DNA of 64,000 nt from Vibrio rarus (lineage in GTDB: Bacteria; Pseudomonadota; Gammaproteobacteria; Enterobacterales; Vibrionaceae), in NCBI RefSeq assembly GCF_024347075.1, contig NZ_AP024900.1, positions 1,612,001-1,676,000 of the forward strand, in the 5' to 3' direction. A program made the translations under genes and the position numbers. Each line of letters opens with the position of its first letter. Position 1 is the stretch's first letter. The notes under the pieces were generated by a model. That model worked only from the letters and a program-made list of their open reading frames with translations. It was not told where the DNA came from and did not search any database. This document shows, piece by piece, positions 1 through 8,843 of the stretch.

Positions 1-2460
1 TGTCAGAACAATGGGGTATTCTTTGGATTTATCCACATCCTGAATGCTCTTATACAAAGTTGGCAGGCGATAGATAGATTCACTGTCATCCCATGTAGGG
101 TAATCTTTCACCAAGTCACGTCGTGGTGTATACAGTGGCTCTCTGTGTAACGGTACGCGATCTGGGAAGGTCCAAACCACTGCACGCGCTTTAGCGTTAC
201 CGTAAGGAATACAACCGTGTTTAATGGCAACACGCTGGATACCACCAGATAAGTCTGTTTTCCAGTTTTTGCCTTCTGCAGCCGCTTTTTCTTCTGCGGT
301 CAAATCATCCCACCAGCCTAAGCTTTTTAATAGCTTGTCGCTAAATTCAGGGAAGCCATCTTGGATTTCACAGCCTTTAGAATAACTGTCTTCTGCCAGA
401 AGGTTTTCTCCTTCAAACTCAACCCCAAAGCGAGCACGGAAGTTGCCTCCCCCTTCAGCCACAGACTTAGAAGTATCATATAAAATATGGCTACCTGGGT
501 GACCCATTTCAGGGGTTCCCCAACATGGCCAAGGCAGTCCGTAGGTTTCACCGTTTACCGGTCCGCCTTCGGCTTCCAATGTGGTTTTATGGAAGGTGTG
601 CCAGTTCTGTTGATGGTTTTTCAATCGCTCAGGGCTTTGTCCGGTATAACCGATTGTCCACATGCCCTTGTTAAATTCGCGAGTGATATCTTCAATCACT
701 GGTTGGTTATTTTTCACTGCTACGTTTTTAAATAATTGATCGGCAAAGCCCAGCTTTTTGGTTAGCAGGTACATGATTTCATGATCAGGTTTTGATTCAA
801 ACAAAGGCTCAACCACTTGATCGCGCCACTGCAAGGAACGGTTAGATGCCGTTACTGAACCGTGTGTTTCAAATTGGGTTGTCGCAGGGAGTAAATACAC
901 ACCATCAGTACGATCATTCATCACACCTGCCACTGTTGGGTATGGGTCAACAATGACCATCATATCGAGCTTTTGCATCGCTTTGCGCATCTCGGTACCA
1001 CGGGTTTGAGAGTTCACCGCGTGTCCCCAATAGAACATGGCTCGGATGTTATCGTTTTGTTCAATATTGTCTTTATTTTCTAGCACACCATCGATCCAAC
1101 GAGATACAGGGATCCCCATGTTGTTCATCGGCAGTTTGCCTCGGTATTTTGTTTGGTCGAAACGGCTTTCAATCCAGCTATAGTCGACATCCCACACTTT
1201 AGCCCAGTGTTTCCATGCCCCTGGTGCTAGCCCGTAATAACCCGGTAAGGTATGAGATAACACACCTAAATCTGTAGCGCCTTGCACATTATCGTGGCCA
1301 CGAAAAATATTGGCACCGCCACCAGATTTACCCATATTTCCTAGTGCAAGCTCCAATACACAATAGGCGCGCGTGTTGTTGTTACCTGTGGTGTGCTGGG
1401 TTCCTCCCATACACCAAACGATACAACCGGGGCGATTGTCAGATAACATCTTGGCCGTTTTGTACATTTCTTCTTTTGAGGCACCCGTTACACGTTCAAC
1501 ATTGTCAGGGGTCCACTTCGCCACTTCTGTTCTGATTTCATCCATACCAAATACACGTTGGCGAATAAACTCTTGGTCTTCCCATTTGTTTTCAAAAATG
1601 TGCCATAACAAACCCCACACAAATGCCACATCCGTACCGGGACGCAACGCAATGTAGTGATCAGATTTAGCTGCTGTGCGAGTACGTCTTGGGTCAGCCA
1701 CCACAATCTTACAGCTGTTCTTTTCTTTGGCGATCAGGATATGTTGCATGGCCACCGGATGAGCTTCAGCTGGGTTTGAACCAATAAACAGCATCGACTT
1801 ACAGTTATGCATGTCATTAAATGAGTTAGTCATCGCCCCATAACCCCAAGTATTGGCAACACCAGATACTGTGGTTGAGTGACAAATACGGGCTTGATGA
1901 TCGACGTTATTAGTGCCCCAAAGGGAGGCCATTTTTCTGAATGTATAAGCTTGTTCGTTATTGTGCTTCGCACTGCCTAACCAATAAACGGAGTCTGGAC
2001 CGGACTCTTCGCGAATTTTTAGGGCTTGGTCACCAATTTCATTAATGGCTTCTTCCCAGCTGAGCTTCTTCCACTTGCCCCCTTCCAATTTCATTGGATA
2101 TTTAAGGCGTTTTTCTCCACGGCCGTGCTCACGTAACGCGGCACCTTTTGCACAGTGGCCACCTAAATTAAACGGGTGGTCAAAGGCTGGCTCTTGCCCT
2201 GTCCAAACACCGTTTTGTACTTCAGCGTAAATACCACAACCCACAGAGCAGTGAGAGCATATGGTTCTTTTAACCTCAGTATTCCCTTGCGCTGTTGTCG
2301 TGTTTGCTTGCGCTTTTTTCATCATACCAGGGGCTAGCATACCAGCACCTACAACAGCACCACCGGCTGCAATTGATGAATTACGCATAAAGGTACGACG
2401 GGAAATACCAAACTTTTTATTCGGGCTAGAGGTGCTTTCAGAGCGCTTAGTCAGTTTCAT
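1..2460 (-). CDS. Formate dehydrogenase catalytic (molybdopterin) subunit, Tat-exported, 3' end cut by window edge
   Basis: Oxidises formate to CO2 using a Mo/W bis-molybdopterin guanine dinucleotide cofactor; acts in the periplasm. The 820 visible codons begin at the ATG at 2460 and run off the left edge; relatives are about 950 residues, so about 130 C-terminal residues (part of the cofactor-binding domain) are missing. A twin-arginine signal is visible (SRRTFM, Arg21-Arg22), followed by a 4Fe-4S site with Cys68, 71, 75 and 103 (CxxCxxxC-x27-C). The metal ligand in the motif ARICHSTTV is Cys193, encoded by TGT, so this is not a selenoprotein. It is the last visible gene of a minus-strand block with its chaperone and ferredoxin partners; the electron-transfer and cytochrome b subunits would be expected just outside the window. 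Confidence 0.95.
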   Translation of the reverse strand, partial: MKLTKRSESTSSPNKKFGISRRTFMRNSSIAAGGAVVGAGMLAPGMMKKAQANTTTAQGNTEVKRTICSHCSVGCGIYAEVQNGVWTGQEPAFDHPFNLGGHCAKGAALREHGRGEKRLKYPMKLEGGKWKKLSWEEAINEIGDQALKIREESGPDSVYWLGSAKHNNEQAYTFRKMASLWGTNNVDHQARICHSTTVSGVANTWGYGAMTNSFNDMHNCKSMLFIGSNPAEAHPVAMQHILIAKEKNSCKIVVADPRRTRTAAKSDHYIALRPGTDVAFVWGLLWHIFENKWEDQEFIRQRVFGMDEIRTEVAKWTPDNVERVTGASKEEMYKTAKMLSDNRPGCIVWCMGGTQHTTGNNNTRAYCVLELALGNMGKSGGGANIFRGHDNVQGATDLGVLSHTLPGYYGLAPGAWKHWAKVWDVDYSWIESRFDQTKYRGKLPMNNMGIPVSRWIDGVLENKDNIEQNDNIRAMFYWGHAVNSQTRGTEMRKAMQKLDMMVIVDPYPTVAGVMNDRTDGVYLLPATTQFETHGSVTASNRSLQWRDQVVEPLFESKPDHEIMYLLTKKLGFADQLFKNVAVKNNQPVIEDITREFNKGMWTIGYTGQSPERLKNHQQNWHTFHKTTLEAEGGPVNGETYGLPWPCWGTPEMGHPGSHILYDTSKSVAEGGGNFRARFGVEFEGENLLAEDSYSKGCEIQDGFPEFSDKLLKSLGWWDDLTAEEKAAAEGKNWKTDLSGGIQRVAIKHGCIPYGNAKARAVVWTFPDRVPLHREPLYTPRRDLVKDYPTWDDSESIYRLPTLYKSIQDVDKSKEYPIVLT

Positions 2461-2472
2461 AGTGTTGGGTTC

Positions 2473-2673
2473 CTAAAGTGAATCATAGTAGTCGCGGATA
2501 TGCTTGGTTTCGCGATAACCTTTGTCATCCACCGATTGCTCGGTGTCAACTTTAACCGGGCTTGCCTGTGCTGTTGTTGCCACAGTACTCAGCATCGCTC
2601 CAGCGACTACACCACCACCTAGAGCTTTCATTGCTCTGCGACGATGATTATCAATATCTTTATTATTTTTCAT
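2473..2673 (-). CDS. Small twin-arginine formate dehydrogenase-associated protein
   Basis: A 66-residue protein with a Tat-like N-terminus (HRRRAMKALGGG, then an Ala/Val-rich hydrophobic stretch ending TAQA) and a short charged tail. Such small Tat-signal proteins are found next to formate dehydrogenases in many proteobacteria (the formate dehydrogenase region TAT target family). It lies 12 nt upstream of the dehydrogenase gene and 15 nt downstream of the chaperone gene, so it is co-transcribed with both. Its role is unknown. It could be a minor subunit that co-exports or stabilises the enzyme; that is inference from position. There are no cysteines or metal motifs in the mature part. Confidence 0.8.
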   Translation of the reverse strand: MKNNKDIDNHRRRAMKALGGGVVAGAMLSTVATTAQASPVKVDTEQSVDDKGYRETKHIRDYYDSL

Positions 2674-2688
2674 GAATTCATCCTCAAC

Positions 2689-3288
2689 CTAATCCACATC
2701 ACTAGAACGAACAGCGATATGCTGCTCACTAAGTGCGACCTCTTCTAGCTCCATGAAAGAAGCGAAAAGAGAAGCGACAGTGATATAAAACTGTGCCGCA
2801 CTTGCACCTTGAATTTGTGTCACTAAATTTTTATACCAGCTCGCAATATGACGATTAAAAAATACGCCCTGCTGATAAGCGTTTTCCTCGACCAACATCG
2901 CCATCACCTCACATAATGCGGCAATATGGTCTTCCGGTTCTTTAACGGTTTCGTTGCGCTCAAAGCCCAACGAGGCCAAATCTTGGCGCAATTCAATTAA
3001 TGGTTTCTCCATTAACGCGCCACTGCGATGCCAAGAAGCAAATGGCATGACTTCGCCACGACCAATACCAATAAAGAGATTTTGATACTCGTCTTGTATC
3101 TGTTCTAAATTGGCACCTTTTGCTTGTTCACTCAGTGCGCTCCAATCTGCGCTCATCGCACTCGATTTATCATCGGTGTCTAAATTTGCTAACCACTGCA
3201 TGAGTTGCCCATTGGGGGCTTGCCTAAATAAGGTGGCAAACAGCAAATAAATCTCAGCTCGTGGTGACTGTTGTACATCTTGATTCAT
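2689..3288 (-). CDS. TorD/DmsD-family redox enzyme maturation chaperone
   Basis: A 199-residue, helix-rich cytoplasmic protein resembling the TorD family. These chaperones bind the Tat signal peptide of a molybdoenzyme and hold back export until the cofactor is loaded. The family hallmark region is visible as the EYQNLFIG segment followed by a Pro-containing loop (MPFASW), and later the EDHIAALCEVMAML helix, which matches the family pattern ExPDHxxxxLexM. The length is typical (about 200). It sits between the polyferredoxin and the small Tat protein with gaps of 8 and 15 nt. The natural client is the Tat-tagged dehydrogenase downstream; the small Tat protein may also be a client. Confidence 0.88.
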   Translation of the reverse strand: MNQDVQQSPRAEIYLLFATLFRQAPNGQLMQWLANLDTDDKSSAMSADWSALSEQAKGANLEQIQDEYQNLFIGIGRGEVMPFASWHRSGALMEKPLIELRQDLASLGFERNETVKEPEDHIAALCEVMAMLVEENAYQQGVFFNRHIASWYKNLVTQIQGASAAQFYITVASLFASFMELEEVALSEQHIAVRSSDVD

Positions 3289-3296
3289 GCTTACCC

Positions 3297-4967
3297 TTAA
3301 TATTTTAGCTGTTTTGTAGGATCTTTCGCCATTTCTTGATAAATGTCTGCTACTCGGCAGTCCTCACACATAGCAATACGGCGTATAGCGGCATCATCTG
3401 AGAAGTGACTGTTGTCCTTTAATTTCGTTTGAAGCATAGAAATCATAGACTTAGGTGCAAACGGTTTTTGACAGGTTAAACACAGAGCGGGTTCATCTTT
3501 ATTTATGGTCGCCACTGTGGTTCGCGAAGATCGATCCCAGTTCATTCTAGGTGTCAGATTCAAGGCATCTTCAGGACAGGCACCCTCACACAATCCGCAC
3601 TGCACGCAGTCTTGTTCTATGAAGTTAAGCATAGGTGACTGACCTTCATTGTGTAATGCTGCGGTAGGACACACCGCCACACAGGCCATGCATAAGGTAC
3701 ATTTGTCCGTATCACATTCTACACTGCCATATGGCGCACCTTGAGGAAGGGCAACCTGTTGTTGCAATGGCACAAACGTGGTAGCCAATGCATCTAATGC
3801 TTGAAATAAACGAGCACGCTTATCCCCTTCCACCTCTCCTACAACAACCTGTAGTGGCTGTTCAAACAGTGTTGGCTTACTGCTACGAAGATCTTCTAAA
3901 TACAAAACATCAATACAACCGGCATTAATTCCAAGCTGACGTAATAACGTTTGTGCTACGCTCACTTCTTCGTTTAGCACGCGAATGATGGTTGCTGGCA
4001 TTCTTCTACTGGCGGCAAATAGCACCTGAGTCGCGCCATTGGCGAGAGCGGCAAACCAAGTATCAATACCCACCGAGGGCAATTCATTCACCACTATGGG
4101 AATGACGTTATCCGGTAGGACACGCAAGGCCATTAGGTTATAGGTTTCATGCTCGGCACTACAAAACAGCACAATGGGGTTCTCCCCCCCTTGCAGATGA
4201 TAGTTCTTTAACGTGCGTTCAATATAACCTTGGGTTTCATTTGGGAAAGGCAAAGCGTATTCAATGGCGCCCGTTGGACAAGATGTGGCACAGGTACCCA
4301 CCCCTTGGCAAAGAAAGGGGTTAATTTCTATCTTATAGCCAATTTCATCGCGCCCTTCACTGGTTAAGGCTCCAGCTGGACAAGATAAGATGCATCGTTC
4401 ACACCCTTTGACTCCCCTTGAGCTGTGGGCACATTTGTCAGTATCCAAACGGAAAAACTTTGGTTTATCAAAGGTTCCCACTAAAGCATTAATTTCTTCC
4501 ACAGCATCATCTAGACTTGGGTAGCCTCGTCCGACAGGAAAATACCCCACTGGAGGCACTTCCGTATTTATGTATGACTGGGCGCTAAAGTCGAGCACCA
4601 CATCAAAGTGTGGCTGAGCAATGGCCACCGGAGCTAAGTCAATTTTAGATAAAGTGTCTTGTTGTGAAACCGTGAAAATAAACTGACCAAGATAACCACT
4701 AAGTTGTGCCGATGTGAAGTAATAGGCATCAACACTGGTGTCTACTTTATGCTTTGCCTCTAATGCAAAAGTCACCGAAGCCATCTGGGCAAACTGTAAC
4801 TGCAGTTGTGCTAAGTTCTGTTCCGTGGCAATCACTAACAGTGCGCCTTGGCTTTCATAACTCACTGTGGGAGGAATAAGATTAGAGAGTTCTAAGGTAT
4901 GGGTAAACGCATAGTTTCTCGCTTGCCCATTTAATGTTACAGATTGGGCTAAAAAATCCTTAAGCAT
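3297..4967 (-). CDS. Polyferredoxin-type 4Fe-4S protein of the formate dehydrogenase locus
   Basis: A 556-residue protein without signal peptide or membrane segment, so cytoplasmic. It carries at least four ferredoxin-like cysteine clusters: two around residues 180-235 (CERCILSCP and CQGVGTCATSCP) and two around 415-470 (CTLCMACVAVCP and CVQCGLCEGACP). The C-terminal part adds further CxxC pairs (CLTCQ, CEDCR) that may bind another metal. The middle resembles a hydrogenase/heterodisulfide-reductase electron-carrier domain. Homologues sit at this position in Vibrio formate dehydrogenase loci. Its exact partner is not known; electron transfer during maturation or to the dehydrogenase is inferred. 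It is first in the minus-strand operon; the 178-nt AT-rich gap before it (4968-5145) probably holds the promoter. Confidence 0.85.
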   Translation of the reverse strand: MLKDFLAQSVTLNGQARNYAFTHTLELSNLIPPTVSYESQGALLVIATEQNLAQLQLQFAQMASVTFALEAKHKVDTSVDAYYFTSAQLSGYLGQFIFTVSQQDTLSKIDLAPVAIAQPHFDVVLDFSAQSYINTEVPPVGYFPVGRGYPSLDDAVEEINALVGTFDKPKFFRLDTDKCAHSSRGVKGCERCILSCPAGALTSEGRDEIGYKIEINPFLCQGVGTCATSCPTGAIEYALPFPNETQGYIERTLKNYHLQGGENPIVLFCSAEHETYNLMALRVLPDNVIPIVVNELPSVGIDTWFAALANGATQVLFAASRRMPATIIRVLNEEVSVAQTLLRQLGINAGCIDVLYLEDLRSSKPTLFEQPLQVVVGEVEGDKRARLFQALDALATTFVPLQQQVALPQGAPYGSVECDTDKCTLCMACVAVCPTAALHNEGQSPMLNFIEQDCVQCGLCEGACPEDALNLTPRMNWDRSSRTTVATINKDEPALCLTCQKPFAPKSMISMLQTKLKDNSHFSDDAAIRRIAMCEDCRVADIYQEMAKDPTKQLKY

Positions 4968-5145
4968 TCGAATCCTATGGGTTAATAAATAAGTTTTTAC
5001 TTATTATGTGAATGGTTTACGTAAGGATTGCAGATTTTTTGTTGAAGCATGTTAAATCCATAGGAATTTTGAGGCATTACGCACAAAAAAATGTTAACCG
5101 TGTGATTTTATGGATATTTTATCTATTCAATTGTCTATTTATACA

Positions 5146-5847
5146 TCATTCCTCTTTATAAAAGCGCATTTCGCTATGTTGTGTTGTTTTCATGTCATCA
5201 AGATCATTTACAACTGGATGATTATCATTATCATTTGTAACTTTTGTTAAATCTTGCGTTATTGGGCCTTGTTCCAATGCACTTTGCCCGTCGCGAGCTT
5301 CATCCTGCTCACTGTTTTCAGCTAATGAACCCGCGGGATCACTCGTTACCACTGCAGTTTGTGGTGATTGTCCCTCATCGAGTTCATTCAATTGCTCCAC
5401 TTTGTCACAGGTCCATTGACGTAATGTGTTAGTCACATCCGCAGACAGCGACTTTATTTGGCTAAAATCTTGATGATAATCGTTCAATTCATCTACTTCG
5501 CTAAACTCACCACTGAAAAACAGATTACGCAAGGCGCGTTTTTTAAGGGCCGGCGCTGCATCAGAAGCCAATAATGCGGACATAGCACTCCCTTGTTGCG
5601 ACTCCTCATCATTGTCTAATGATTCAAGGGGCTCATCTTGCTCCGCTATTTTTTCATGCAAAGGCTCTTTTTTCGTATCCACAGGGTCACTACACTGTGT
5701 ATCAGTGCAGGCCTCTGTACTGCCCTCTTTGACTCCTTGTGGGACAGTGGCATAATCCCTCTGGACATCAGAAGGGTCTAACTCTTCATCTTGAACGGGA
5801 ACGGCATGTTTATGTAATAACCGTTCAAATAATCCACGACGACTCAT
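5146..5847 (-). CDS. DUF3306-type protein, formate dehydrogenase locus
   Basis: A 233-residue acidic, low-complexity protein. The N-terminus (MSRRGLFERLLHKH) and the central block, residues about 85-135 (SALLASDAAPALKKRALRNL, FFSGEFSEVDELNDY), fit the DUF3306 family, which is almost always found beside formate dehydrogenases. The rest is Asp/Glu/Gln-rich and probably disordered. It has no signal peptide. It follows the DUF3305 gene by 21 nt and these two form a short minus-strand unit divergent from fdhD. Its molecular function is unknown; a scaffold or assembly role for the dehydrogenase would be inference from neighbourhood only. Confidence 0.75.
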   Translation of the reverse strand: MSRRGLFERLLHKHAVPVQDEELDPSDVQRDYATVPQGVKEGSTEACTDTQCSDPVDTKKEPLHEKIAEQDEPLESLDNDEESQQGSAMSALLASDAAPALKKRALRNLFFSGEFSEVDELNDYHQDFSQIKSLSADVTNTLRQWTCDKVEQLNELDEGQSPQTAVVTSDPAGSLAENSEQDEARDGQSALEQGPITQDLTKVTNDNDNHPVVNDLDDMKTTQHSEMRFYKEE

Positions 5848-5868
5848 ACGGCCACTCCTTTCTCTAAT

Positions 5869-6294
5869 TTATTGACTGGCACGCCCTGCCCCTTTACGTT
5901 TTTTACGCTTATGTTCAATCAACTCTCCATGGCGAGCAAGGTACGCCTCCATCCATGCATGCACTGCCAAGGGTAGATCCACCGATAACACCAGATAATC
6001 ACCATCTAAATAACTGCCCGCAACGCTTTGCGAAACGGTCACTGACACCAGACTCAATTGTTCAATATCGTTTTCCAGTACCACGAATAATTTCGGGTTA
6101 TGCGAATTGAGATTAAAACGATAATCGGTACGTTCATCTCTAAACAGTTGGATCTCAGCGTCCATCCCCACATCCGAGCTTACTGGCTGTAAATTAATCT
6201 GCTCAATGTGCCAATTATAGGTTTTCCATTTAGAATTCTGTGTTTCATGTAGAATAATCTGACATCGGATAGGCCAATTGTCTTCCGTTTTCAT
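5869..6294 (-). CDS. DUF3305-type protein, formate dehydrogenase locus
   Basis: A 141-residue cytoplasmic protein, beta-rich by pattern, with an N-terminal WPIRCQIILHETQNSKW-like segment and a basic tail (KRKKRKGAGRASQ). This matches the DUF3305 family, which is paired with DUF3306 in formate dehydrogenase clusters. The ATG lies 3-5 nt downstream of TAAC and is divergent from fdhD, so the region 6295-6422 holds two back-to-back promoters. No catalytic motif is visible. The tight linkage suggests a cofactor-insertion or assembly role, but no mechanism can be read from the sequence. Confidence 0.75.
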   Translation of the reverse strand: MKTEDNWPIRCQIILHETQNSKWKTYNWHIEQINLQPVSSDVGMDAEIQLFRDERTDYRFNLNSHNPKLFVVLENDIEQLSLVSVTVSQSVAGSYLDGDYLVLSVDLPLAVHAWMEAYLARHGELIEHKRKKRKGAGRASQ

Positions 6295-6336
6295 TGTTAC
6301 CTCGCTAAGCTAACCTATTATTATAAATGAATATTT

Positions 6337-6356
6337 TACTCGACTTATTTCGAGTA
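6337..6356. promoter_or_regulatory. Inverted repeat between the divergent DUF3305 and fdhD genes
   Basis: TACTCGA (6337-6343) and TCGAGTA (6350-6356) form a perfect 7-bp inverted repeat with a 6-nt centre. A TATTAT box (6316-6322 region) lies just upstream and could be the fdhD -10 element, which would put the repeat at the start of the fdhD transcript. It may be an operator or a 5' hairpin; the sequence alone does not decide. Confidence 0.35.
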
Positions 6357-6422
6357 CAAGAGAAATATGTTTCCCTCAACCTTTCTCAAATGACTGCTTC
6401 TAGTATAGAAAAGGATTTTTTG

Positions 6423-7274
6423 ATGCCTCAAACTCCCCATTTTATTGTGGCTGGTACAGCGCCTAAACAAACTCAAACCGTATCCGTGTTTGATGAGTAC
6501 GGTGAGCCGCTTTCTAAAGACATTGCTTGTGAATGTCCGCTCACGGTTTTACTGAATTGGCGTGAGATTGTCACTTTAATGACCTTAGGATCTCACCCTG
6601 GCGCCTTAGTGTTGGGTTATTTGAAGAATCAAAGTTTCTTATCAGACCCTACCCAACTTGAATCTGTGTTGATAGATTGGGAGACAAACAGTGTGGCAGT
6701 GGTCACCAAAGAAAATACAGATTTCCTCGAAAAAGCCTTACAAAAGAAAACCGTCACCTCCGGTTGCGGCCAAGGAACAATGTATGGCAACGTAATGAAA
6801 AGCCTAGAAAATTATAAAGTACCACAAACCAATATCAAACAAAGTGCATTATATTCAACCTTAATGGCTCTAACTCATTACAACGACACCTATAAAAAAG
6901 CTGGAGCGGTGCATGGTTGTGCCATTTGCAAACCCGGCGAAGTGGTTTCATTTGTAGAAGATGTGGGGCGTCACAATGCGGTTGACACTCTGGCCGGTGA
7001 AATGTGGCTCAAGCAAGAGTCAGGGGCCGATAAAATTTTCTATACCACTGGCCGACTCACCTCAGAAATGGTGATTAAAGTGGCTCAAATGGGCATTCCA
7101 ACTTTATTATCTCGCTCGGGGGTCACGCAAATGGGCTTAGAATTAGCACAACGTTTTGGGATTACCATTATTGCTCGAGCAAAAGGACTTCGTTTTCAAA
7201 TTTATCACGGCGTTGAAAAAATTGAATTCGACGGCAAAAATGCCACCGATACAAATCAAGACATCATCAAGTAA
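6423..7274 (+). CDS. fdhD: Formate dehydrogenase accessory sulfurtransferase FdhD
   Basis: FdhD passes sulfur from a cysteine desulfurase to the molybdenum cofactor of formate dehydrogenase, which is needed for activity; it is cytoplasmic. I place the start at ATG 6423 (283 residues, the usual family length) because AAAGGA lies about nine nt upstream. An upstream ATG at 6327 would add 32 residues with no ribosome-binding site. Family signatures are SGCGQGT (one conserved loop cysteine), HGCAIC, EDVGRHNAVD, FYTTGRLTSEM and TLLSRSG. The loop carries a single Cys rather than a CxxC pair. It is the first gene of the plus-strand cofactor operon, 13 nt before tupA. Confidence 0.93.
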   Translation: MPQTPHFIVAGTAPKQTQTVSVFDEYGEPLSKDIACECPLTVLLNWREIVTLMTLGSHPGALVLGYLKNQSFLSDPTQLESVLIDWETNSVAVVTKENTDFLEKALQKKTVTSGCGQGTMYGNVMKSLENYKVPQTNIKQSALYSTLMALTHYNDTYKKAGAVHGCAICKPGEVVSFVEDVGRHNAVDTLAGEMWLKQESGADKIFYTTGRLTSEMVIKVAQMGIPTLLSRSGVTQMGLELAQRFGITIIARAKGLRFQIYHGVEKIEFDGKNATDTNQDIIK

Positions 7275-7287
7275 GGATTAATTAGCC

Positions 7288-8133
7288 ATGTTTAGTAAGG
7301 CTCTATCTTCATCAATTAAATACACTAAAACAGCACTATTGACGCTAACTGCGGCACTGTTGTTCACTGTACCCGCTCATGCCGACTCACACTCTTTGCG
7401 TATGGCCACCACCACCAGCACGTATCACTCAGGATTACTGGATTACTTACTGCCTACTTTCACTAAAGATACGGGATACGAAGTCCAGTTATTGGTCACA
7501 GGCTCTGGTAAAGCATTAAAAATGGGTGAAATGGGCGATGTGGATATTGTTCTCACTCACTCCCCAAAAGCGGAAAAAGCCTTCCTAGATGCCGGTTATG
7601 GTGTTGATGCTAAATCTGTCATGTATAACGATTTTGTCATTGTAGGCCCAAAAAACAACCCCGCTAAACTGCTAGAGAGTGACAGCGCAGCGCAAGCATT
7701 AACTAAAGTTGCACAACATAAATCAATCTTTATTTCTCGCGGTGATGACTCCGGTACTCACAAAAAAGAGTTGTCGTTGTGGGCCAAAAATCACACGCCA
7801 CACAGTTGGTCTAACTACCGCTCTATTGGTCAAGGCATGGGTCCAACGCTGAATATGAGCTCTGAATTGCAAGGTTATACCCTAACCGACAGAGGCACAT
7901 GGCTTGCTTATCAAGAGAAATTAGATCTGGCCATTTGGACACAAGGTGACCCTGCCCTATTTAATCAATATCAAATTATTCGTATTAACCCAAAACGTTA
8001 CCCTGATTTAAACATTGAAGGGGCGAAAGTGCTCAGTCAATGGATGGTGAGTGACAAAGCCCAACACCTCATTGACCAGTTTCAAGTAAAAGGACAAAAG
8101 CTGTTCACTGCTGATGCGAAACCGTCAAAATAA
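7288..8133 (+). CDS. tupA: Tungstate/molybdate ABC transporter substrate-binding protein
   Basis: Periplasmic receptor for oxyanions supplying W or Mo to the formate dehydrogenase cofactor. Residues 1-32 are a signal peptide ending PAHADS. The mature N-terminus carries the TupA signature ATTTSTYHSGLLDYLLP, then LLVTGSGKALKMGEMGDVDI and FISRGDDSGTHKKELSLW, all characteristic of TupA-type tungstate receptors rather than ModA. At 281 residues the length is normal. The stop codon overlaps the permease start (TAATG at 8131-8135), indicating translational coupling. Preference for tungstate over molybdate is known for TupA relatives and inferred here. Confidence 0.9.
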   Translation: MFSKALSSSIKYTKTALLTLTAALLFTVPAHADSHSLRMATTTSTYHSGLLDYLLPTFTKDTGYEVQLLVTGSGKALKMGEMGDVDIVLTHSPKAEKAFLDAGYGVDAKSVMYNDFVIVGPKNNPAKLLESDSAAQALTKVAQHKSIFISRGDDSGTHKKELSLWAKNHTPHSWSNYRSIGQGMGPTLNMSSELQGYTLTDRGTWLAYQEKLDLAIWTQGDPALFNQYQIIRINPKRYPDLNIEGAKVLSQWMVSDKAQHLIDQFQVKGQKLFTADAKPSK

Positions 8134-8831
8134 TGAATATAGGTGATACCAGTATTGAAGCGGTCAAACTGCTTCTTAACTTTGATCCTGCACTATGGAA
8201 GGTGGTTTCCATCTCCTTTAGTGTGTCATTACTGGCCCTGAGTTTGTCGTTATTGCCGGCCATTGCCATTGCTTTGGTTTTGGCCTACGCCCCCTTTCCT
8301 GGACGAAATATACTCACGTCTATCATTAATACATTGCAAGCGGTCCCTACTGTGGTGATTGGCTTGCTTTTGTATATGACCTTATCTCGCTCCGGTCCAT
8401 TGGGGGATTGGCAATGGCTCTTTACACAAAAGGCAATGATTCTTGGACAGGTTCTGATTGCATTGCCTATTCTTATTTCTATGCTTCAAGCAGGATATCA
8501 AAGCGTTGATATGCGAAATGTGGAAACCTCCATCACACTTGGAAAATCCTATTTTCAAGTATTTAAAGCTTTGATGTGGGAAACACGTTTTGCACTGATA
8601 GCGGCCATTGTTACCGCATTTTCACGCATCGTCACCGAAGTGGGATGTTCTATGATGGTGGGAGGCAATATTCTCGGACACACAAGAAATATCCCTACCG
8701 CCATTGCCTTAGAAAGCCAACGCGGTGCTTTTTCTCAGGGGGTGGCATTAGGTATTGTTCTGCTACTGCTGGCACTAATACTGAACTTTGTCTTAACCTC
8801 TTTGCGTGGGCAAAGTCATATACGAGTCTAG
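8133..8831 (+). CDS. tupB: Tungstate ABC transporter permease
   Basis: Inner-membrane channel of the oxyanion importer, 232 residues with about five to six hydrophobic segments. The cytoplasmic coupling loop is visible as SITLGKSYFQVFKALMWETR followed by VTAFSRIVTEVGCSMMVGGN, the EAA-type loop seen in TupB/WtpB permeases. It overlaps tupA by one base and is followed 12 nt later by the ATPase gene. The nearest alternatives are other oxyanion permeases such as ModB, but the pairing with a TTTS-type receptor favours TupB. Confidence 0.9.
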   Translation: MNIGDTSIEAVKLLLNFDPALWKVVSISFSVSLLALSLSLLPAIAIALVLAYAPFPGRNILTSIINTLQAVPTVVIGLLLYMTLSRSGPLGDWQWLFTQKAMILGQVLIALPILISMLQAGYQSVDMRNVETSITLGKSYFQVFKALMWETRFALIAAIVTAFSRIVTEVGCSMMVGGNILGHTRNIPTAIALESQRGAFSQGVALGIVLLLLALILNFVLTSLRGQSHIRV

Positions 8832-8843
8832 AGGCGACAACCA

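Noticed and set aside
6327..6422. Upstream ATG giving FdhD a 32-residue extension
   Set aside because: No ribosome-binding site; the extension covers a promoter-like region and a palindrome. The ATG at 6423 has AAAGGA and gives the usual family length.
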